Source: an uncultured Saprospiraceae bacterium (GTDB taxonomy: Bacteria; Bacteroidota; Bacteroidia; Chitinophagales; Saprospiraceae). From it: DNA of 55,327 bases. The DNA lies in contig CAKZTD010000065.1 of NCBI GenBank assembly GCA_937921595.1, positions 1-55,327 of the forward strand, in the 5' to 3' direction. The stretch's first letter is position 1, and each line of letters opens with the position of its first letter. A program made the translations under genes and the position numbers. Positions 17,258 to 27,022 of the stretch are shown here, one piece after another. Below the pieces are notes generated by a model, which was not told where the DNA came from, did not search any database, and saw only the letters and a program-made list of their open reading frames with translations.

Positions 17258-18430
17258 ATGGACGCATATATAGTAAAAGCATATCGAAGTGCTGTAGGAA
17301 AAGCAAAGCGTGGAGGATTTAAAAATTATCGATCAGATGATCTTGCCGTGGATATCGTAAAACATCTTGCCGCTCAGGTTCCTAATTTCGATCCAAAATT
17401 AGTCGACGACATGATCGTTGGTTGTGCAAACCCTGAGGGTGAGCAAGGTTTTCAAATCGGAAGACAAATCTCTATGAGAGCATTGGGAATTGAAGTTCCT
17501 GGAATGACGGTCAACCGATATTGTGCAAGTGGATTGGAAACAATCTCTATCGCTGTTGCGAAAATCAAAGCAGGAATGGGCGAATGTTATATCGCTGGTG
17601 GAACGGAGAACATGAGTGTGATTCCGATGACAGGTTACAAACTAGCTCCTAGTTATATGGTGGCTAATTCGACGCCAAATTATATCGCAAGTATGGGAGC
17701 AACGGCAGAAGCTGTTGCACAAAAATACGAAGTGAGCAGAGAAGAGGCGGATGCATTTGCAGTACGTTCTCATGAGAAAGCTGCTGCTGCAATTGATGGC
17801 GGAAAATTCACTGATGAGATTGTCCCTGTTACTGTAAAAGAGGTTTTTGTAAAAGATGATAAACGAGTAGAAAAAGAGCATACCGTTGCAATGGACGAAG
17901 GTGTAAGAAGAGGAACCTCTATGGAAGGTCTTGCAAGATTACGTCCTGCTTTTAAAAATGGCGGAATTGTAACGGCGGGTAATTCTTCTCAAACTTCAGA
18001 TGGTGCAGCATTCGTTTTGGTGATGAGCGAACGATTAGTAAAACAATTGAACCTCACTCCTATCGCTCGAATGGTTTCCTGTTCGGTTGCTGGTGTTGAT
18101 CCACTTTATATGGGAATCGGTCCTTGTGCTGCGGTGCCAAAAGCATTGGCTCAGGCTGGTTTGAAATTGAACGATATCGATCAAATAGAGTTGAACGAGG
18201 CATTTGCAACTCAAGCCTTGGCAGTTATGAAAACGCTAGGTGTTGATCCGGAGATCGTTAATGTAAACGGTGGAGCAATCGCATTAGGTCACCCACTTGG
18301 ATGTACTGGTGCAAAATTGTCTACTCAGTTATTTAACGAGATGCGTAGAAGAAATCAGAAGTACGGAATGGTTACTGCTTGTGTTGGTGGTGGTCAAGGT
18401 ATTGCGGGGATTTATGAGATGTTGAATTAA
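17258..18430 (+). CDS. fadA: Acetyl-CoA C-acyltransferase (3-ketoacyl-CoA thiolase)
   Basis: 390 residues from the ATG at 17258; an in-frame TTG at 17219 would add 13 residues unlike the family, so the ATG is preferred. Catalytic residues are all present: Cys89 in NRYCASGLE, His345 in GGAIALGHPLG and Cys375 in TACVGGGQG. It performs the thiolytic last step of beta-oxidation and would work directly with the fadN product upstream. Between the genes (17154-17257) are short repeated words such as CAAGTGAAC and an inverted AACAAGT/ACTTGTT pair, but no clear terminator, so co-transcription is likely. A strong terminator follows at 18490. Confidence 0.92.
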   Translation: MDAYIVKAYRSAVGKAKRGGFKNYRSDDLAVDIVKHLAAQVPNFDPKLVDDMIVGCANPEGEQGFQIGRQISMRALGIEVPGMTVNRYCASGLETISIAVAKIKAGMGECYIAGGTENMSVIPMTGYKLAPSYMVANSTPNYIASMGATAEAVAQKYEVSREEADAFAVRSHEKAAAAIDGGKFTDEIVPVTVKEVFVKDDKRVEKEHTVAMDEGVRRGTSMEGLARLRPAFKNGGIVTAGNSSQTSDGAAFVLVMSERLVKQLNLTPIARMVSCSVAGVDPLYMGIGPCAAVPKALAQAGLKLNDIDQIELNEAFATQALAVMKTLGVDPEIVNVNGGAIALGHPLGCTGAKLSTQLFNEMRRRNQKYGMVTACVGGGQGIAGIYEMLN

Positions 18431-18489
18431 GACTGACGCAGAGAACGCAAAGAATTCACAGAGATCATAAAAAAGATCTCTTTAATTAT

Positions 18490-18527
18490 AAAAGCCGTAG
18501 ATTTTCGATTGAAAGTCTACGGCTTTT
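18490..18527. terminator. Strong bidirectional terminator between convergent genes
   Basis: A 17-bp stem (left 18490-18506, right 18511-18527, one G-U pair) closes a GATT loop; the outer arms begin AAAAGCCGTAGA and end TCTACGGCTTTT and are followed by T6. The A-run on the left makes it work in both directions, serving the thiolase gene (plus) and the adhesin gene (minus, ends 18572). Confidence 0.9.
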
Positions 18528-18571
18528 TTACTCTTATCAATTAACAACAATTAATCTTTGTGTCTTTTCCG

Positions 18572-21500
18572 CTACCTCACCACTGTCACATCACCCCGAT
18601 ACAAGCGTTGGAATCCATCCACAAATTCTACATCAATCAGATATACATAAACCCCATCTGGTCCTTCTTTTCCTTTTATATTTCCATCCCAACCTACTTC
18701 TTCGCCAGGTAAAAGATCTAAAGCCTGATAAACAATTCCTCCCCATCGGTTGAAGACTTTGAAGGAATTTATCTTTGCTACAGAGCGACCAGAATAAACC
18801 ATGAAAATATCGTTTCTACCATCAAAATTTGGAGAGAAAACATTTGGAATAAATACATCTCGATTGTTTTTGATCCTCACTGTAATTTGGTCCGTGTCTG
18901 AACAACCGCTCACTTCATCTGTAACCGTAACAGAGTAAGTTGCTGCATCAATCGGATTCAGCTGCACCTCTTGGCACATCGTACAAGTATCTATTGACCA
19001 ATTAAAAATTGGGTTTTGGCTAGTGGTTGTAGCATCTAGTATTAAGGTCTCTCCTAAGGTCAAAACAAAATCTTCCCCCAAGTCAACTTCAACTTCTCCC
19101 GGTGATCCTATAACTACTGGAAACATTTCTACGCATCCATTTGAGTCTTTAATGAAGACCTCGTATTCACCTGCTTCCAGTCCTTCGAACTCTGCAAATG
19201 GAGAATAATTAAATCCATCCAATGAATAAACATAACTTCCAGATCCTCCGATGACATCACTGACAAGTATAGAACCACTATTGTCTCCATCAAAACAATT
19301 GACTTCTACAGTCGAAACGGTTGCATCAATAAACTCAGGTTCTAATATAATTATTTCATCAAATCCTTGACAACCGTTTTCATCTTCTATCGTCACCATG
19401 TAGGTTCCTGCTGCTAAATTTTCAAGTGTAGCCTCAGTCATTCCATTGCTCCAAAGATAGGTAAGATTATTTCCTCCACTTCCTACAATAGAAATGATGG
19501 CATTTGTATTTCCATTACAACTGATCTCCTCCTCTATTGTAATCACTGAAGTAATTGCTGAGAGTGGTTCACTAATTTGTATCGAAGTTTCAGCCGTACA
19601 GTTATCACTATTGGTCACTGTTACGGAATAAACATCTGCTACTAAATTTTCAATCTGATCCGTTGTTCCTCCGTTACTCCATATAATATTTATCGGCGTT
19701 CCATTAGTCGTTACGGTTGCGATTCCATCATTTCCTTCATTACAGGAAACGGGATTTGTCTCGATTGCTTCAATAATAAATTCAGCAGGTTGAGCAATGC
19801 TTGAATTAAAGGTTGCAGTACAACCATTGTCATCTGTAACGGTCAAACTATAATCATCTGAACAAAGGTTTTCTACCAAAGCAGTATTCCCTGCACCTCC
19901 TGACCATTGGTAAGTAAAAGGCATCGCACCTCCCGAAATTCCAACTTCTAAAACTCCATCACATGTTCCGAAACAAGAAGCATCGGTTAATGAAGTTTGA
20001 GTAATAATAATTGGTTCTGGCTCTATTACTTCAATTGTAAAAGTAGCACTCCCCCATACATCAGTAATCACAATGGTATAAACTCCAGCCGGTAAATTAT
20101 TTATAATAGAAATCCCTCCTTCTTGATCAATAATCCCATTTCCATTCAATGAATTATCAGCATTTTGCCAAGTATAGTCGTATGGAAATTGACCATTGAA
20201 AGCGGTAAAACTAATTTGACCATTCGTATTTCCTGGACAATCCAAAGTGTCAGGAACTAAGACAGATTGGATATCCACAGGAAATAAAATCAATACACAA
20301 TCTTCAGTAGTACAGCCATTGTCATCCGTTACAGTTACACAATAGTTTTGTCCACCTTCTAAATTATTGGCTACACTTCCTGTTGTCGTATTTGACCATA
20401 AATAAGTATAATTTCCAGCGCCTCCATTTGGTACCGCTTCTGCAATTCCATCAGCATCTCCAAGACCAGTCGCTTCTGCAACCATATTTGCTTCTACGGT
20501 TAATTCATCCAAAACAATCAGATCCGTTGTAATAGTACTATCACATCCATTTGCTGCTATGGTTACATTTACATAAACTCCTGTTGCATTATAAATCGAA
20601 TCATCAACGATGACACTCTCTCCAAAACACAAAGTGATATCTTGATCTGTAGCGACCTCGTCAAGTATAGTCAAGAATCCAGTCACTAGACTATCGCAAC
20701 CATTGACTGCTGTTAGTGTTTCATCAATAGGCCCCGTCGTTGTATAATCTACATTACCGACAGTTACCACCGTCCCAAAACATTCTGTCAAATCTAAGGT
20801 CGTACTTATTTCATCTAAGATGGTCAACGTTCCCGTCACTAAACTATCACATCCTGCTGGTGAAGTTAGAAATTCTAAAATGGCTCCGGAAGCAGTATAT
20901 TCAGTTGCTCCGACCATCAAAGTTTGACCAAAACAAATCGTTGTATCTAAATTATTGACAATTGGAATTGGCTCTACAATTTCACCAAATGTCACGACAA
21001 TCAAACCACTGGCATCAGTAACGGTAATTGTATAATTACTTCCTGGAGCGAGGTCAGATATCGTTGCAGCTTGTCCTTGATTCAAAATCAAACCACTTCC
21101 TTGTGCAGCTCCAAAATCAACTCCCCACTCATAATTAAAAGGAGAAACTCCATCACTTACAGTAATTGATAGCTGTCCATCAGTATCTCCATTACAGGTT
21201 ACTTCCCCATCTCCGACATCTACTGAAATTGCTCCTGGATACAAGACACTAATACAGGTAACATCTTCGCATCCATTAGCTGCAGTCACTGTTACACAAT
21301 ATAATCCTGGAGATAAATTTTCTATGGTTTGAGTTGTTTCTGTGGTAGACCATTCAAATGTATAAGGAGCAATACCTCCTGTAACGGTTACGGTTGCTGA
21401 TCCATCACTTGCAGAAATATCGCTGGCTTCTTGAACTTGAAAAGCAACTGCTTCTACATTTTCTAAAACCGTAACATTTGTAAATACGGTACTGTCACAC

Positions 21501-23188
21501 ACAAAATCTGAAACGAAAAGATCAGAGTAATTCCCAGTTTCAAAATATATAGAATTTCCTATAGTTACCGATTCTCCATTACAAATCACGGTGTCAATAG
21601 TCGTTGTAATTGGATCAAGGAAAGTTACATCTCCAATAATTAAACTATCACATCCATTCGCTGCTAAAACTAATTCTTCGATTGGTCCACTTTGAGTATA
21701 GATACTATCACCGACTTGCAATGCTCCTCCATTACAAACGGTCTCATCTAAAACTGTTGTCGATTGAGGGCCTACTGGTCCGGCATCTGAAACGGTCACA
21801 CTAAAAATTCCATGTGTCTCTTCTGGCATAAAATTACTACCATCAATTAACAAGTAATAATTAGCTCCAGGTACCAGACATTGAATTTCTAGACTTTCGT
21901 CTAAACTACTTCCGTCATATACACTTGCTAATTCTGTCAATGGCCCATTACAGGCATTATTTGAAGAGCTATAAAGTGCGAATTGTAAATCAATCGGATC
22001 TATTCCAAAAGGAATCGCATCATCACTAATCATTTCAATCGTTACGTGTCCAGTCTCAGGAGCTTGAAAATTAAACCAAACCCCATTCTGAACATCAAAA
22101 TTAGTTGGATTTGGATCTGCAGTATTTGTTCCACAAAAATTAGTTTGATTCATTGCTGTCCCTACCGATCCACCCAAAGGAACTTGTCCCAATTCTTCTG
22201 CTCCACAAATCATATCAGCTGCTGCTTCAATTCCTCCGATAGCAACGACCTGCATTCCAAAGTATCCGGTCAATCCTACACCTTGACTAGGTAGATATGC
22301 ACCATCAACTAAAATATAATATTGGGTATTTGGTTGAAGACAATGAGCTATTAATACTTGATCAAGACTGGAAGCATCATGTGCTGAGTAAAGCAAGGAA
22401 ACATCCCCACAAGTTCCATCATTGGATTCATAAAGAGCTACTTGCAATCCAAAATCATCTCCAAGGTTTTGAGGGTCACTAATTCCATTGATGTAATTAT
22501 AGGCTGAAGGGTTGGCTCCTGTCATAAAACTAAACCATACTCCAATGTCATTTCCAAAAACACCTCCTTCAGTTGGTGGATTAGGGTCACCGGTATTGGT
22601 TCCACAGTAATTACTATAATTGCTTAAAAAAGGATCTCCTATTTGGCCGTCATTTGGTAAATTTCCTAAATCGATTGCATCACAAATAAGATCATTTCCA
22701 TTTCCTGCAAATCCATTGTCTAGTTCGATCGTAAAATCCAAGGTTCCATCAGAGTCCAATCCATCAATGATTTGAACGGTATAATCTAAACTTGCTCCAG
22801 GTGCAGGAATTGCATAATCATTGCAAACCTCTACCATACATTGCTCATTCAAATTACAGAAACTTCCATCATCTTCAAATACTCTAAAACATAAATTAAT
22901 AGTCGCTGGAACATTTGAAGGGCAAGTATAAAAAGCTTCATACTGCATATTTGGAAAATCAGTAAAACAAAATGGCGTAGCAGGATAAGTTTCCCATGCG
23001 TTTGCATTTATACTTACACTAAATCGTGGATCGGGATCACCGAATACATCGTCACAGGTAGTAGTGGTAGTCCCGTCCTGAACAGTAACCTGCAGATGTC
23101 CTTGCGAGAACAATTGCGGTTGAGAGAGGAATACAAGGCTGATTAAAAATAAAATTTTTTGCAGAATTTTTGTTTTTTGTTTCTTCAT
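18572..23188 (-). CDS. Very large SprB-repeat surface protein with T9SS type B (gliding-associated) C-terminal domain
   Basis: 1538 residues from the ATG at 23188; an upstream in-frame ATG at 23233 would place 15 polar residues before the signal peptide MKKQKTKILQKILFLISLVF. After the signal come a short C2/PKD-like region, two related domains of about 145 residues (each with GVWF.F and LDQVLIAHCLQPNTQYYILVDG-like ends), then at least six repeats of about 45 residues (pattern CxGxxxxVGxxxYxxxG...NGCDSLV.G..TILDE), and a series of SprB-like repeats (SVTVTDxNGC). The end is a CHU_C/type B sorting domain (NVFSPNFDGRNDIF, FNRWGGIVY, GPDGVYVYLI). It is probably exported by T9SS and held on the surface, where such proteins act in adhesion or gliding. 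It is alone in its transcript. Confidence 0.85.
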   Translation of the reverse strand: MKKQKTKILQKILFLISLVFLSQPQLFSQGHLQVTVQDGTTTTTCDDVFGDPDPRFSVSINANAWETYPATPFCFTDFPNMQYEAFYTCPSNVPATINLCFRVFEDDGSFCNLNEQCMVEVCNDYAIPAPGASLDYTVQIIDGLDSDGTLDFTIELDNGFAGNGNDLICDAIDLGNLPNDGQIGDPFLSNYSNYCGTNTGDPNPPTEGGVFGNDIGVWFSFMTGANPSAYNYINGISDPQNLGDDFGLQVALYESNDGTCGDVSLLYSAHDASSLDQVLIAHCLQPNTQYYILVDGAYLPSQGVGLTGYFGMQVVAIGGIEAAADMICGAEELGQVPLGGSVGTAMNQTNFCGTNTADPNPTNFDVQNGVWFNFQAPETGHVTIEMISDDAIPFGIDPIDLQFALYSSSNNACNGPLTELASVYDGSSLDESLEIQCLVPGANYYLLIDGSNFMPEETHGIFSVTVSDAGPVGPQSTTVLDETVCNGGALQVGDSIYTQSGPIEELVLAANGCDSLIIGDVTFLDPITTTIDTVICNGESVTIGNSIYFETGNYSDLFVSDFVCDSTVFTNVTVLENVEAVAFQVQEASDISASDGSATVTVTGGIAPYTFEWSTTETTQTIENLSPGLYCVTVTAANGCEDVTCISVLYPGAISVDVGDGEVTCNGDTDGQLSITVSDGVSPFNYEWGVDFGAAQGSGLILNQGQAATISDLAPGSNYTITVTDASGLIVVTFGEIVEPIPIVNNLDTTICFGQTLMVGATEYTASGAILEFLTSPAGCDSLVTGTLTILDEISTTLDLTECFGTVVTVGNVDYTTTGPIDETLTAVNGCDSLVTGFLTILDEVATDQDITLCFGESVIVDDSIYNATGVYVNVTIAANGCDSTITTDLIVLDELTVEANMVAEATGLGDADGIAEAVPNGGAGNYTYLWSNTTTGSVANNLEGGQNYCVTVTDDNGCTTEDCVLILFPVDIQSVLVPDTLDCPGNTNGQISFTAFNGQFPYDYTWQNADNSLNGNGIIDQEGGISIINNLPAGVYTIVITDVWGSATFTIEVIEPEPIIITQTSLTDASCFGTCDGVLEVGISGGAMPFTYQWSGGAGNTALVENLCSDDYSLTVTDDNGCTATFNSSIAQPAEFIIEAIETNPVSCNEGNDGIATVTTNGTPINIIWSNGGTTDQIENLVADVYSVTVTNSDNCTAETSIQISEPLSAITSVITIEEEISCNGNTNAIISIVGSGGNNLTYLWSNGMTEATLENLAAGTYMVTIEDENGCQGFDEIIILEPEFIDATVSTVEVNCFDGDNSGSILVSDVIGGSGSYVYSLDGFNYSPFAEFEGLEAGEYEVFIKDSNGCVEMFPVVIGSPGEVEVDLGEDFVLTLGETLILDATTTSQNPIFNWSIDTCTMCQEVQLNPIDAATYSVTVTDEVSGCSDTDQITVRIKNNRDVFIPNVFSPNFDGRNDIFMVYSGRSVAKINSFKVFNRWGGIVYQALDLLPGEEVGWDGNIKGKEGPDGVYVYLIDVEFVDGFQRLYRGDVTVVR

Positions 23189-23291
23189 AATTATTGAAGA
23201 ATTAGTTTTAAAACGGTGGCTATGTTTGTTCATCTCGGGGAATGTTTGCTTTCTCTGTTTTGTTTTGTAAACGAATTTCGAAAATCATTCG

Positions 23292-23306
23292 CTGTATGCG
23301 ATACAG
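23292..23306. promoter_or_regulatory. Small palindrome CTGTAT-gcg-ATACAG upstream of the adhesin gene
   Basis: A perfect 6-bp inverted repeat with a 3-nt centre, 104 nt upstream of the chosen start at 23188. The size suits a dimeric regulator, but a single occurrence cannot prove it. Confidence 0.3.
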
Positions 23307-23641
23307 GTTTTTATCCAATTTTAACTAGATAACAGGTAACCCTCTTAATAATAAGATTTGCGTCTTAATTATTACTAAAAAATCTAAGTATTTAGTTAAA
23401 GCTGCGTTAAACTTGCTCTAGGCTTGTTTTCTAGCAAGGTATATAGGCTCAAAGTGAATCTAAATAGGCTAATTACTGATTTGAAATGGATAGACGAATC
23501 AAAATTTCAATTTCAATCAAAATCAAAATGAGACTAGTATTTCAATTTATTAAAATGCTAAATCTAATCTTCTGCTCTTTTATTCATTGAAAACATCAAA
23601 GGCCTTCCAGTGACCAAATTTTGATTTTGATTTTTTGTCTT

Positions 23642-23674
23642 GTCATTCTGAGCTTGCCGAAGAATGATTCTTCG
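23642..23674. repeat. GTCATTCTGAG-type interspersed repeat
   Basis: The sequence begins GTCATTCTGAGCTTGCCGAA and contains the perfect palindrome CGAAGAAT-g-ATTCTTCG (23658-23674). Words of the form GTCATTCTGAGC...GAAGAAT are known as short interspersed repeats in many bacterial genomes. It is 18 nt past the stop of the proline dehydrogenase gene and may also help end its transcript. Confidence 0.5.
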
Positions 23675-23691
23675 AAATACCCAATTAGTCC

Positions 23692-24906
23692 TTAATCTTC
23701 TTTTCTTCGATTCACTTCTTCCATCACAAAACCATATTCGCGACTCATGTCTCCAGAGACTGCTGAATTCTCTTTAGCTCTTCGAATTAAATAGGGAACT
23801 ACATCACCTACCGATCCATAAACTAAATATTTAGCAACATTATAACCTTGGTCTGCCAGATTAAAAGTAATGTGATCACTCATCCCGTAGAGTTGACAAA
23901 AATTAAGATGGGGATGATCTTTAGGAATTTTCTTTTGAGCGATAAGCTCCGCTAAAAGTAGGCAACTGCCTTGATTGTGGGTTGCGTTACAGGTTCCAAT
24001 TTTTTTATAATTATCTACACAAAAACGAAGTGCAGTATTGAATGCATCATCCGTTGCTTTTTTATCTATCTGGATTGGAGATGGATACCCCATTTCTTCT
24101 GCTCGGTCTCTCTCCTTTTCCATATAGGCACCTCTTACCAATTTTGCCCCCAATAAATATCCATCTTTATTCGCTTTATCAAATGAATCGATCAAATATT
24201 GCAAGCGATCATGGCGATACATTTGGAAAGTGTTATAAACAATTACTCTTTTCCGATTATAACGCTTCATCATAATATTGACCAAGTGGTCAATCGTATC
24301 TTGAATCCAGGATTCTTCAGCATCGAAAAAAACACCCACATTTCGATCATTAGCCACATGACAAATCGCATCAACTCGTTTTAAAATATTCCGATACTCT
24401 CTTCTTGTTTCTTTATCTAGAGAGACTCCTTTTTGAATATCTTCCAATAACCCAAAACGGGCTAAGCCAGTAATCTTTGCACTGACAACTGGAACACTCT
24501 CATTGGTAGCTGCAAAATCAATGGCTCGAATACACTCATTCATCGTAAAATTAAAATCCTTTTCTGAGGACTTCGCTTCAGCACCATAATCAAGGATTGA
24601 TTGTACTTTTTTATTAAAAAGCATATCGATCGAGCCCTGACTATCCAATAAGGTTGTTCCTCCTACAAATTGCTCAAAGATCGTCGCTTTTACTATAGAA
24701 GAAACAAATGGAAATTTCATTTTCACTGTAAAAAGACCAATTGGCGATAAAGTATCCACTAACCATCGTTTGTTCATCATTGAAAACAACCATGCAGCTT
24801 TCTTAAGCTCTTTGTCATTTTTATGAGCAAAAGCAACCTCTGTATTTGAAAAATCAACTACAGGTTTTGATGAATTCTTTGCTTTTGAATCGTTGTATTC
24901 AATCAT
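23692..24906 (-). CDS. Proline dehydrogenase (monofunctional)
   Basis: 404 residues. It oxidises proline to pyrroline-5-carboxylate with FAD as the first step of proline breakdown. Family marks of the TIM-barrel PRODH domain are KLVRGAYMEKERDRAEEMGY and SPIQ..K..TDDAFN, then GTCNATHNQGS, and the C-terminal segment YGSVGDVVPYLIRRAKENS, where the Arg-Arg pair binds the proline carboxylate. The length fits the single-function enzyme; there is no P5C dehydrogenase domain and no such gene next to it. It starts 18 nt after the aroE stop, so the two appear co-transcribed, although their pathways are not linked. Confidence 0.92.
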   Translation of the reverse strand: MIEYNDSKAKNSSKPVVDFSNTEVAFAHKNDKELKKAAWLFSMMNKRWLVDTLSPIGLFTVKMKFPFVSSIVKATIFEQFVGGTTLLDSQGSIDMLFNKKVQSILDYGAEAKSSEKDFNFTMNECIRAIDFAATNESVPVVSAKITGLARFGLLEDIQKGVSLDKETRREYRNILKRVDAICHVANDRNVGVFFDAEESWIQDTIDHLVNIMMKRYNRKRVIVYNTFQMYRHDRLQYLIDSFDKANKDGYLLGAKLVRGAYMEKERDRAEEMGYPSPIQIDKKATDDAFNTALRFCVDNYKKIGTCNATHNQGSCLLLAELIAQKKIPKDHPHLNFCQLYGMSDHITFNLADQGYNVAKYLVYGSVGDVVPYLIRRAKENSAVSGDMSREYGFVMEEVNRRKED

Positions 24907-24924
24907 GGTTTCTTTTTAGCGTAT

Positions 24925-25680
24925 TCAGTTAGCGTTCTTATTTGTCCAAATCTCCCAGGATTTTTCGGCCTGACCAATGAGCATTTCGTGGCCATTTAAA
25001 ATATAGGCTCCTTGCTCTTCTCCCTTCCTCAAAAATACGGTTTTTTCGGGATTATACACTAAATCAAAAAGCAAATGCTTTTCATTTAAACTACTATATG
25101 GTAATTCAGGATAAGAATGCTCATTTGGTGACATTCCCAAAGGTGTTGTGTTTACGATGAGTTGGATATTGCTTATGACGGAAGCATTTAGATCATGGTA
25201 ACAAATTACTCCTTTTTTAACATTTCTCGAAACTAAGGTATACTCAATTTCCATTTTTTCTAAAACATATTCAATGGCTTTGGAAGCTCCTCCTGTTCCG
25301 AGAATGAGCGCATTTTCTATGTTATCAATTCCATTTTTTAAAACGAATTGCCTTATGGATTGTTCAAATCCATAAACATCTGTATTGTAACCTTTCAATC
25401 TTCCTTTCGATATTTTTATAGTATTGACCGCTCCAATTTGAGCAGCTCCAGCATCTACTTCATCCAGATATTTTAAAACTTGCTCTTTGTAAGGAATAGT
25501 TACGTTTAAACCTACTAGATCGGGATGAGATTTTAGTAAATCAGGAAATTGATCGATACTTTCTAGTGGAAACAATTCGTATTTACAATCTAGAATACCT
25601 TCTTGCTCATACTTATTGGTAAAGTACTTTTTTGAAAAAGAATGAGAAAGGGGGAAACCGATAAGTCCGAATCGCTTCAT
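24925..25680 (-). CDS. aroE: Shikimate dehydrogenase
   Basis: 251 residues, on the short side but usual for Bacteroidota. It reduces 3-dehydroshikimate to shikimate with NADPH in aromatic amino acid synthesis. Substrate-binding residues SHS (12-14), NVTIPYK with catalytic Lys65, Asn86 (AVNT) and Asp101 (YNTDVYGF) are present, and the cofactor loop is GTGGASKA (128-135). The C-terminus ends GHEMLIGQAEKSWEIW, matching the helix that closes the active site. It is the first gene of a two-gene unit with proline dehydrogenase. Confidence 0.93.
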   Translation of the reverse strand: MKRFGLIGFPLSHSFSKKYFTNKYEQEGILDCKYELFPLESIDQFPDLLKSHPDLVGLNVTIPYKEQVLKYLDEVDAGAAQIGAVNTIKISKGRLKGYNTDVYGFEQSIRQFVLKNGIDNIENALILGTGGASKAIEYVLEKMEIEYTLVSRNVKKGVICYHDLNASVISNIQLIVNTTPLGMSPNEHSYPELPYSSLNEKHLLFDLVYNPEKTVFLRKGEEQGAYILNGHEMLIGQAEKSWEIWTNKNAN

Positions 25681-25778
25681 TGATAGATTTTAAGCTGTGA
25701 ATCGTGATGCTGAAATAAGTTCCTACATACTTTATTGGTCATACTTTTATTTTTGTGTTTTACTTTTTGAATGAGTGG

Positions 25779-25880
25779 ATGAGTGAATGAGTGAATATTG
25801 GCCCTGCCCTAAGTCTCAAGTTGTTGTTTTTTACATTTAGGAGGTTATTTACTCATTTATAAATTCTCTCATTCACTCAT
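25779..25880. repeat. Intergenic inverted repeat built from ATGAGTGA words
   Basis: ATGAGTGAATGAG (25779-25791) is the perfect reverse complement of CTCATTCACTCAT (25868-25880), and the left side is itself a short tandem repeat of GA(A)TGAGTG. The 76-nt centre shows no gene. It lies between the DUF368 gene's end and the aroE start. Confidence 0.55.
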
Positions 25881-25928
25881 TTCTATTTTAGTATAATGCT
25901 TTAATAATTGATGGTATTACCGGTACTC

Positions 25929-26891
25929 CTATGACGTCTCTTTCTTACCTACTTTTTCTAATAAGAATACAACTGCAAATCCTATAATCGCTAAAATCAC
26001 CACCCAAAGAATCAAAGGGTCTCCCCCATCATATCCTGCAGGTAATACATTTTCTTCTATTAAGATTTTCTTTGGAACTCCATCTTCCATGATTATTTCA
26101 CCTGCTGAATCTCTCAACCATTCTACTGGATTTCTCCAAGGCCAGATCTTATTCAAAGAACCAATCATAAAACCAGTCAATACCGCTAAAGTTGCAGATC
26201 GATAGTGTTTAAATGTCCAAGACAATACCCGAGAAATGGTCATCAACCCAGTCAAACATCCCATAGCAAAGACAGCCATGGTTATTAATTTATCTGTAGC
26301 AAAAGTGGTGAGTGCTCCTCTTAAAGTTTCGGATACGATGTAGGTATACATTCCCAGCATCAACAAAATAAAACTCCCAGAAATTCCCGGTAATATCAAT
26401 GCTGAAATTGCCACCATGCCACATAGAAAAACAAAGACGAGATTTGTTGATCCTTCGGCTGGCGTCACGATGGTTATTCCATAAGCGACCACTGCACCAA
26501 CAATGAGCAGTAGTACCGTTTTCCAATTCCACTGCTCCACTTGTTTACCGATATATATCGCTGAAGCGATGATTAATCCAAAAAAGAAAGCCCAAATCGC
26601 AGGTGGATAACTTTCTAATAAATGAGTCACTCCAAACACGCCGACAACTACACCCATTGCCATTCCAAAAAGTAGCGTAATGAGAAAGGTTCCATTCATA
26701 GCCTTCCAAACTCCAGAGATTCCTTCTTGCTTGAAAGTACCGATCAAACTGGGGCCAAAAGCTTTGATTGAGTTCAATAGCTTTTCATAAATTCCAGTGA
26801 TAAAGGCAATCGTTCCACCTGAAACACCAGGGATTACTTCAGCGATTCCCATGGCCATACCTTTGAGTGCGAGTTGTATCTTGTCTGTCAT
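25929..26891 (-). CDS. DUF368 family membrane protein, predicted undecaprenyl-phosphate translocase
   Basis: 320 residues with about eight to nine membrane segments. The family's paired motifs are clear: GMAMGIAEVIPGVSGGTIAF near the N-terminus and ALILPGISGSFILLMLGMY in the centre, an internal repeat around PG(V/I)SG. DUF368 proteins (PopT) have been shown in other bacteria to return the lipid carrier undecaprenyl phosphate across the inner membrane so that wall and polysaccharide synthesis can continue; that role is inferred here by family. It stands alone, followed by no close gene on the minus strand, and upstream of it is the terminator of the FISUMP operon. Confidence 0.85.
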   Translation of the reverse strand: MTDKIQLALKGMAMGIAEVIPGVSGGTIAFITGIYEKLLNSIKAFGPSLIGTFKQEGISGVWKAMNGTFLITLLFGMAMGVVVGVFGVTHLLESYPPAIWAFFFGLIIASAIYIGKQVEQWNWKTVLLLIVGAVVAYGITIVTPAEGSTNLVFVFLCGMVAISALILPGISGSFILLMLGMYTYIVSETLRGALTTFATDKLITMAVFAMGCLTGLMTISRVLSWTFKHYRSATLAVLTGFMIGSLNKIWPWRNPVEWLRDSAGEIIMEDGVPKKILIEENVLPAGYDGGDPLILWVVILAIIGFAVVFLLEKVGKKETS

Positions 26892-26953
26892 TCCGCAAAG
26901 GTAAAACTTTGATGGGAATAATTAAGATTTAGGATTGGGAGAGTTTTGAAAAA

Positions 26954-26993
26954 ATAGAAGCGCTTAAAGAAGGTTTTCTTTAAGCGCTTCTAT
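26954..26993 (-). terminator. Perfect 18-bp hairpin terminator after the FISUMP operon
   Basis: Arms of 18 nt (26954-26971, beginning ATAGAAGCGCTT, and 26976-26993) pair perfectly around GGTT. The A-run at 26949-26954 gives a U-run in minus-strand RNA. It is 30 nt after the stop at 27023. Confidence 0.9.
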
Positions 26994-27022
26994 GAATATT
27001 TAGTTGGAAACTTGTAGGTTGG

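Larger units (their letters stand above)
23189..23691. other. 503-nt gap with palindromes and a widespread repeat motif
   Basis: No gene is seen. Contents: CTGTATGCGATACAG (23292-23306), a small palindrome upstream of the adhesin gene; an inverted pair AATCAAAATCAAAAT (23515-23529) and its exact reverse complement (23618-23632); and a GTCATTCTGAG-type repeat (23642-23674) just past the proline dehydrogenase stop. The left part should hold the adhesin promoter, but I cannot place it with confidence. Confidence 0.5.
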
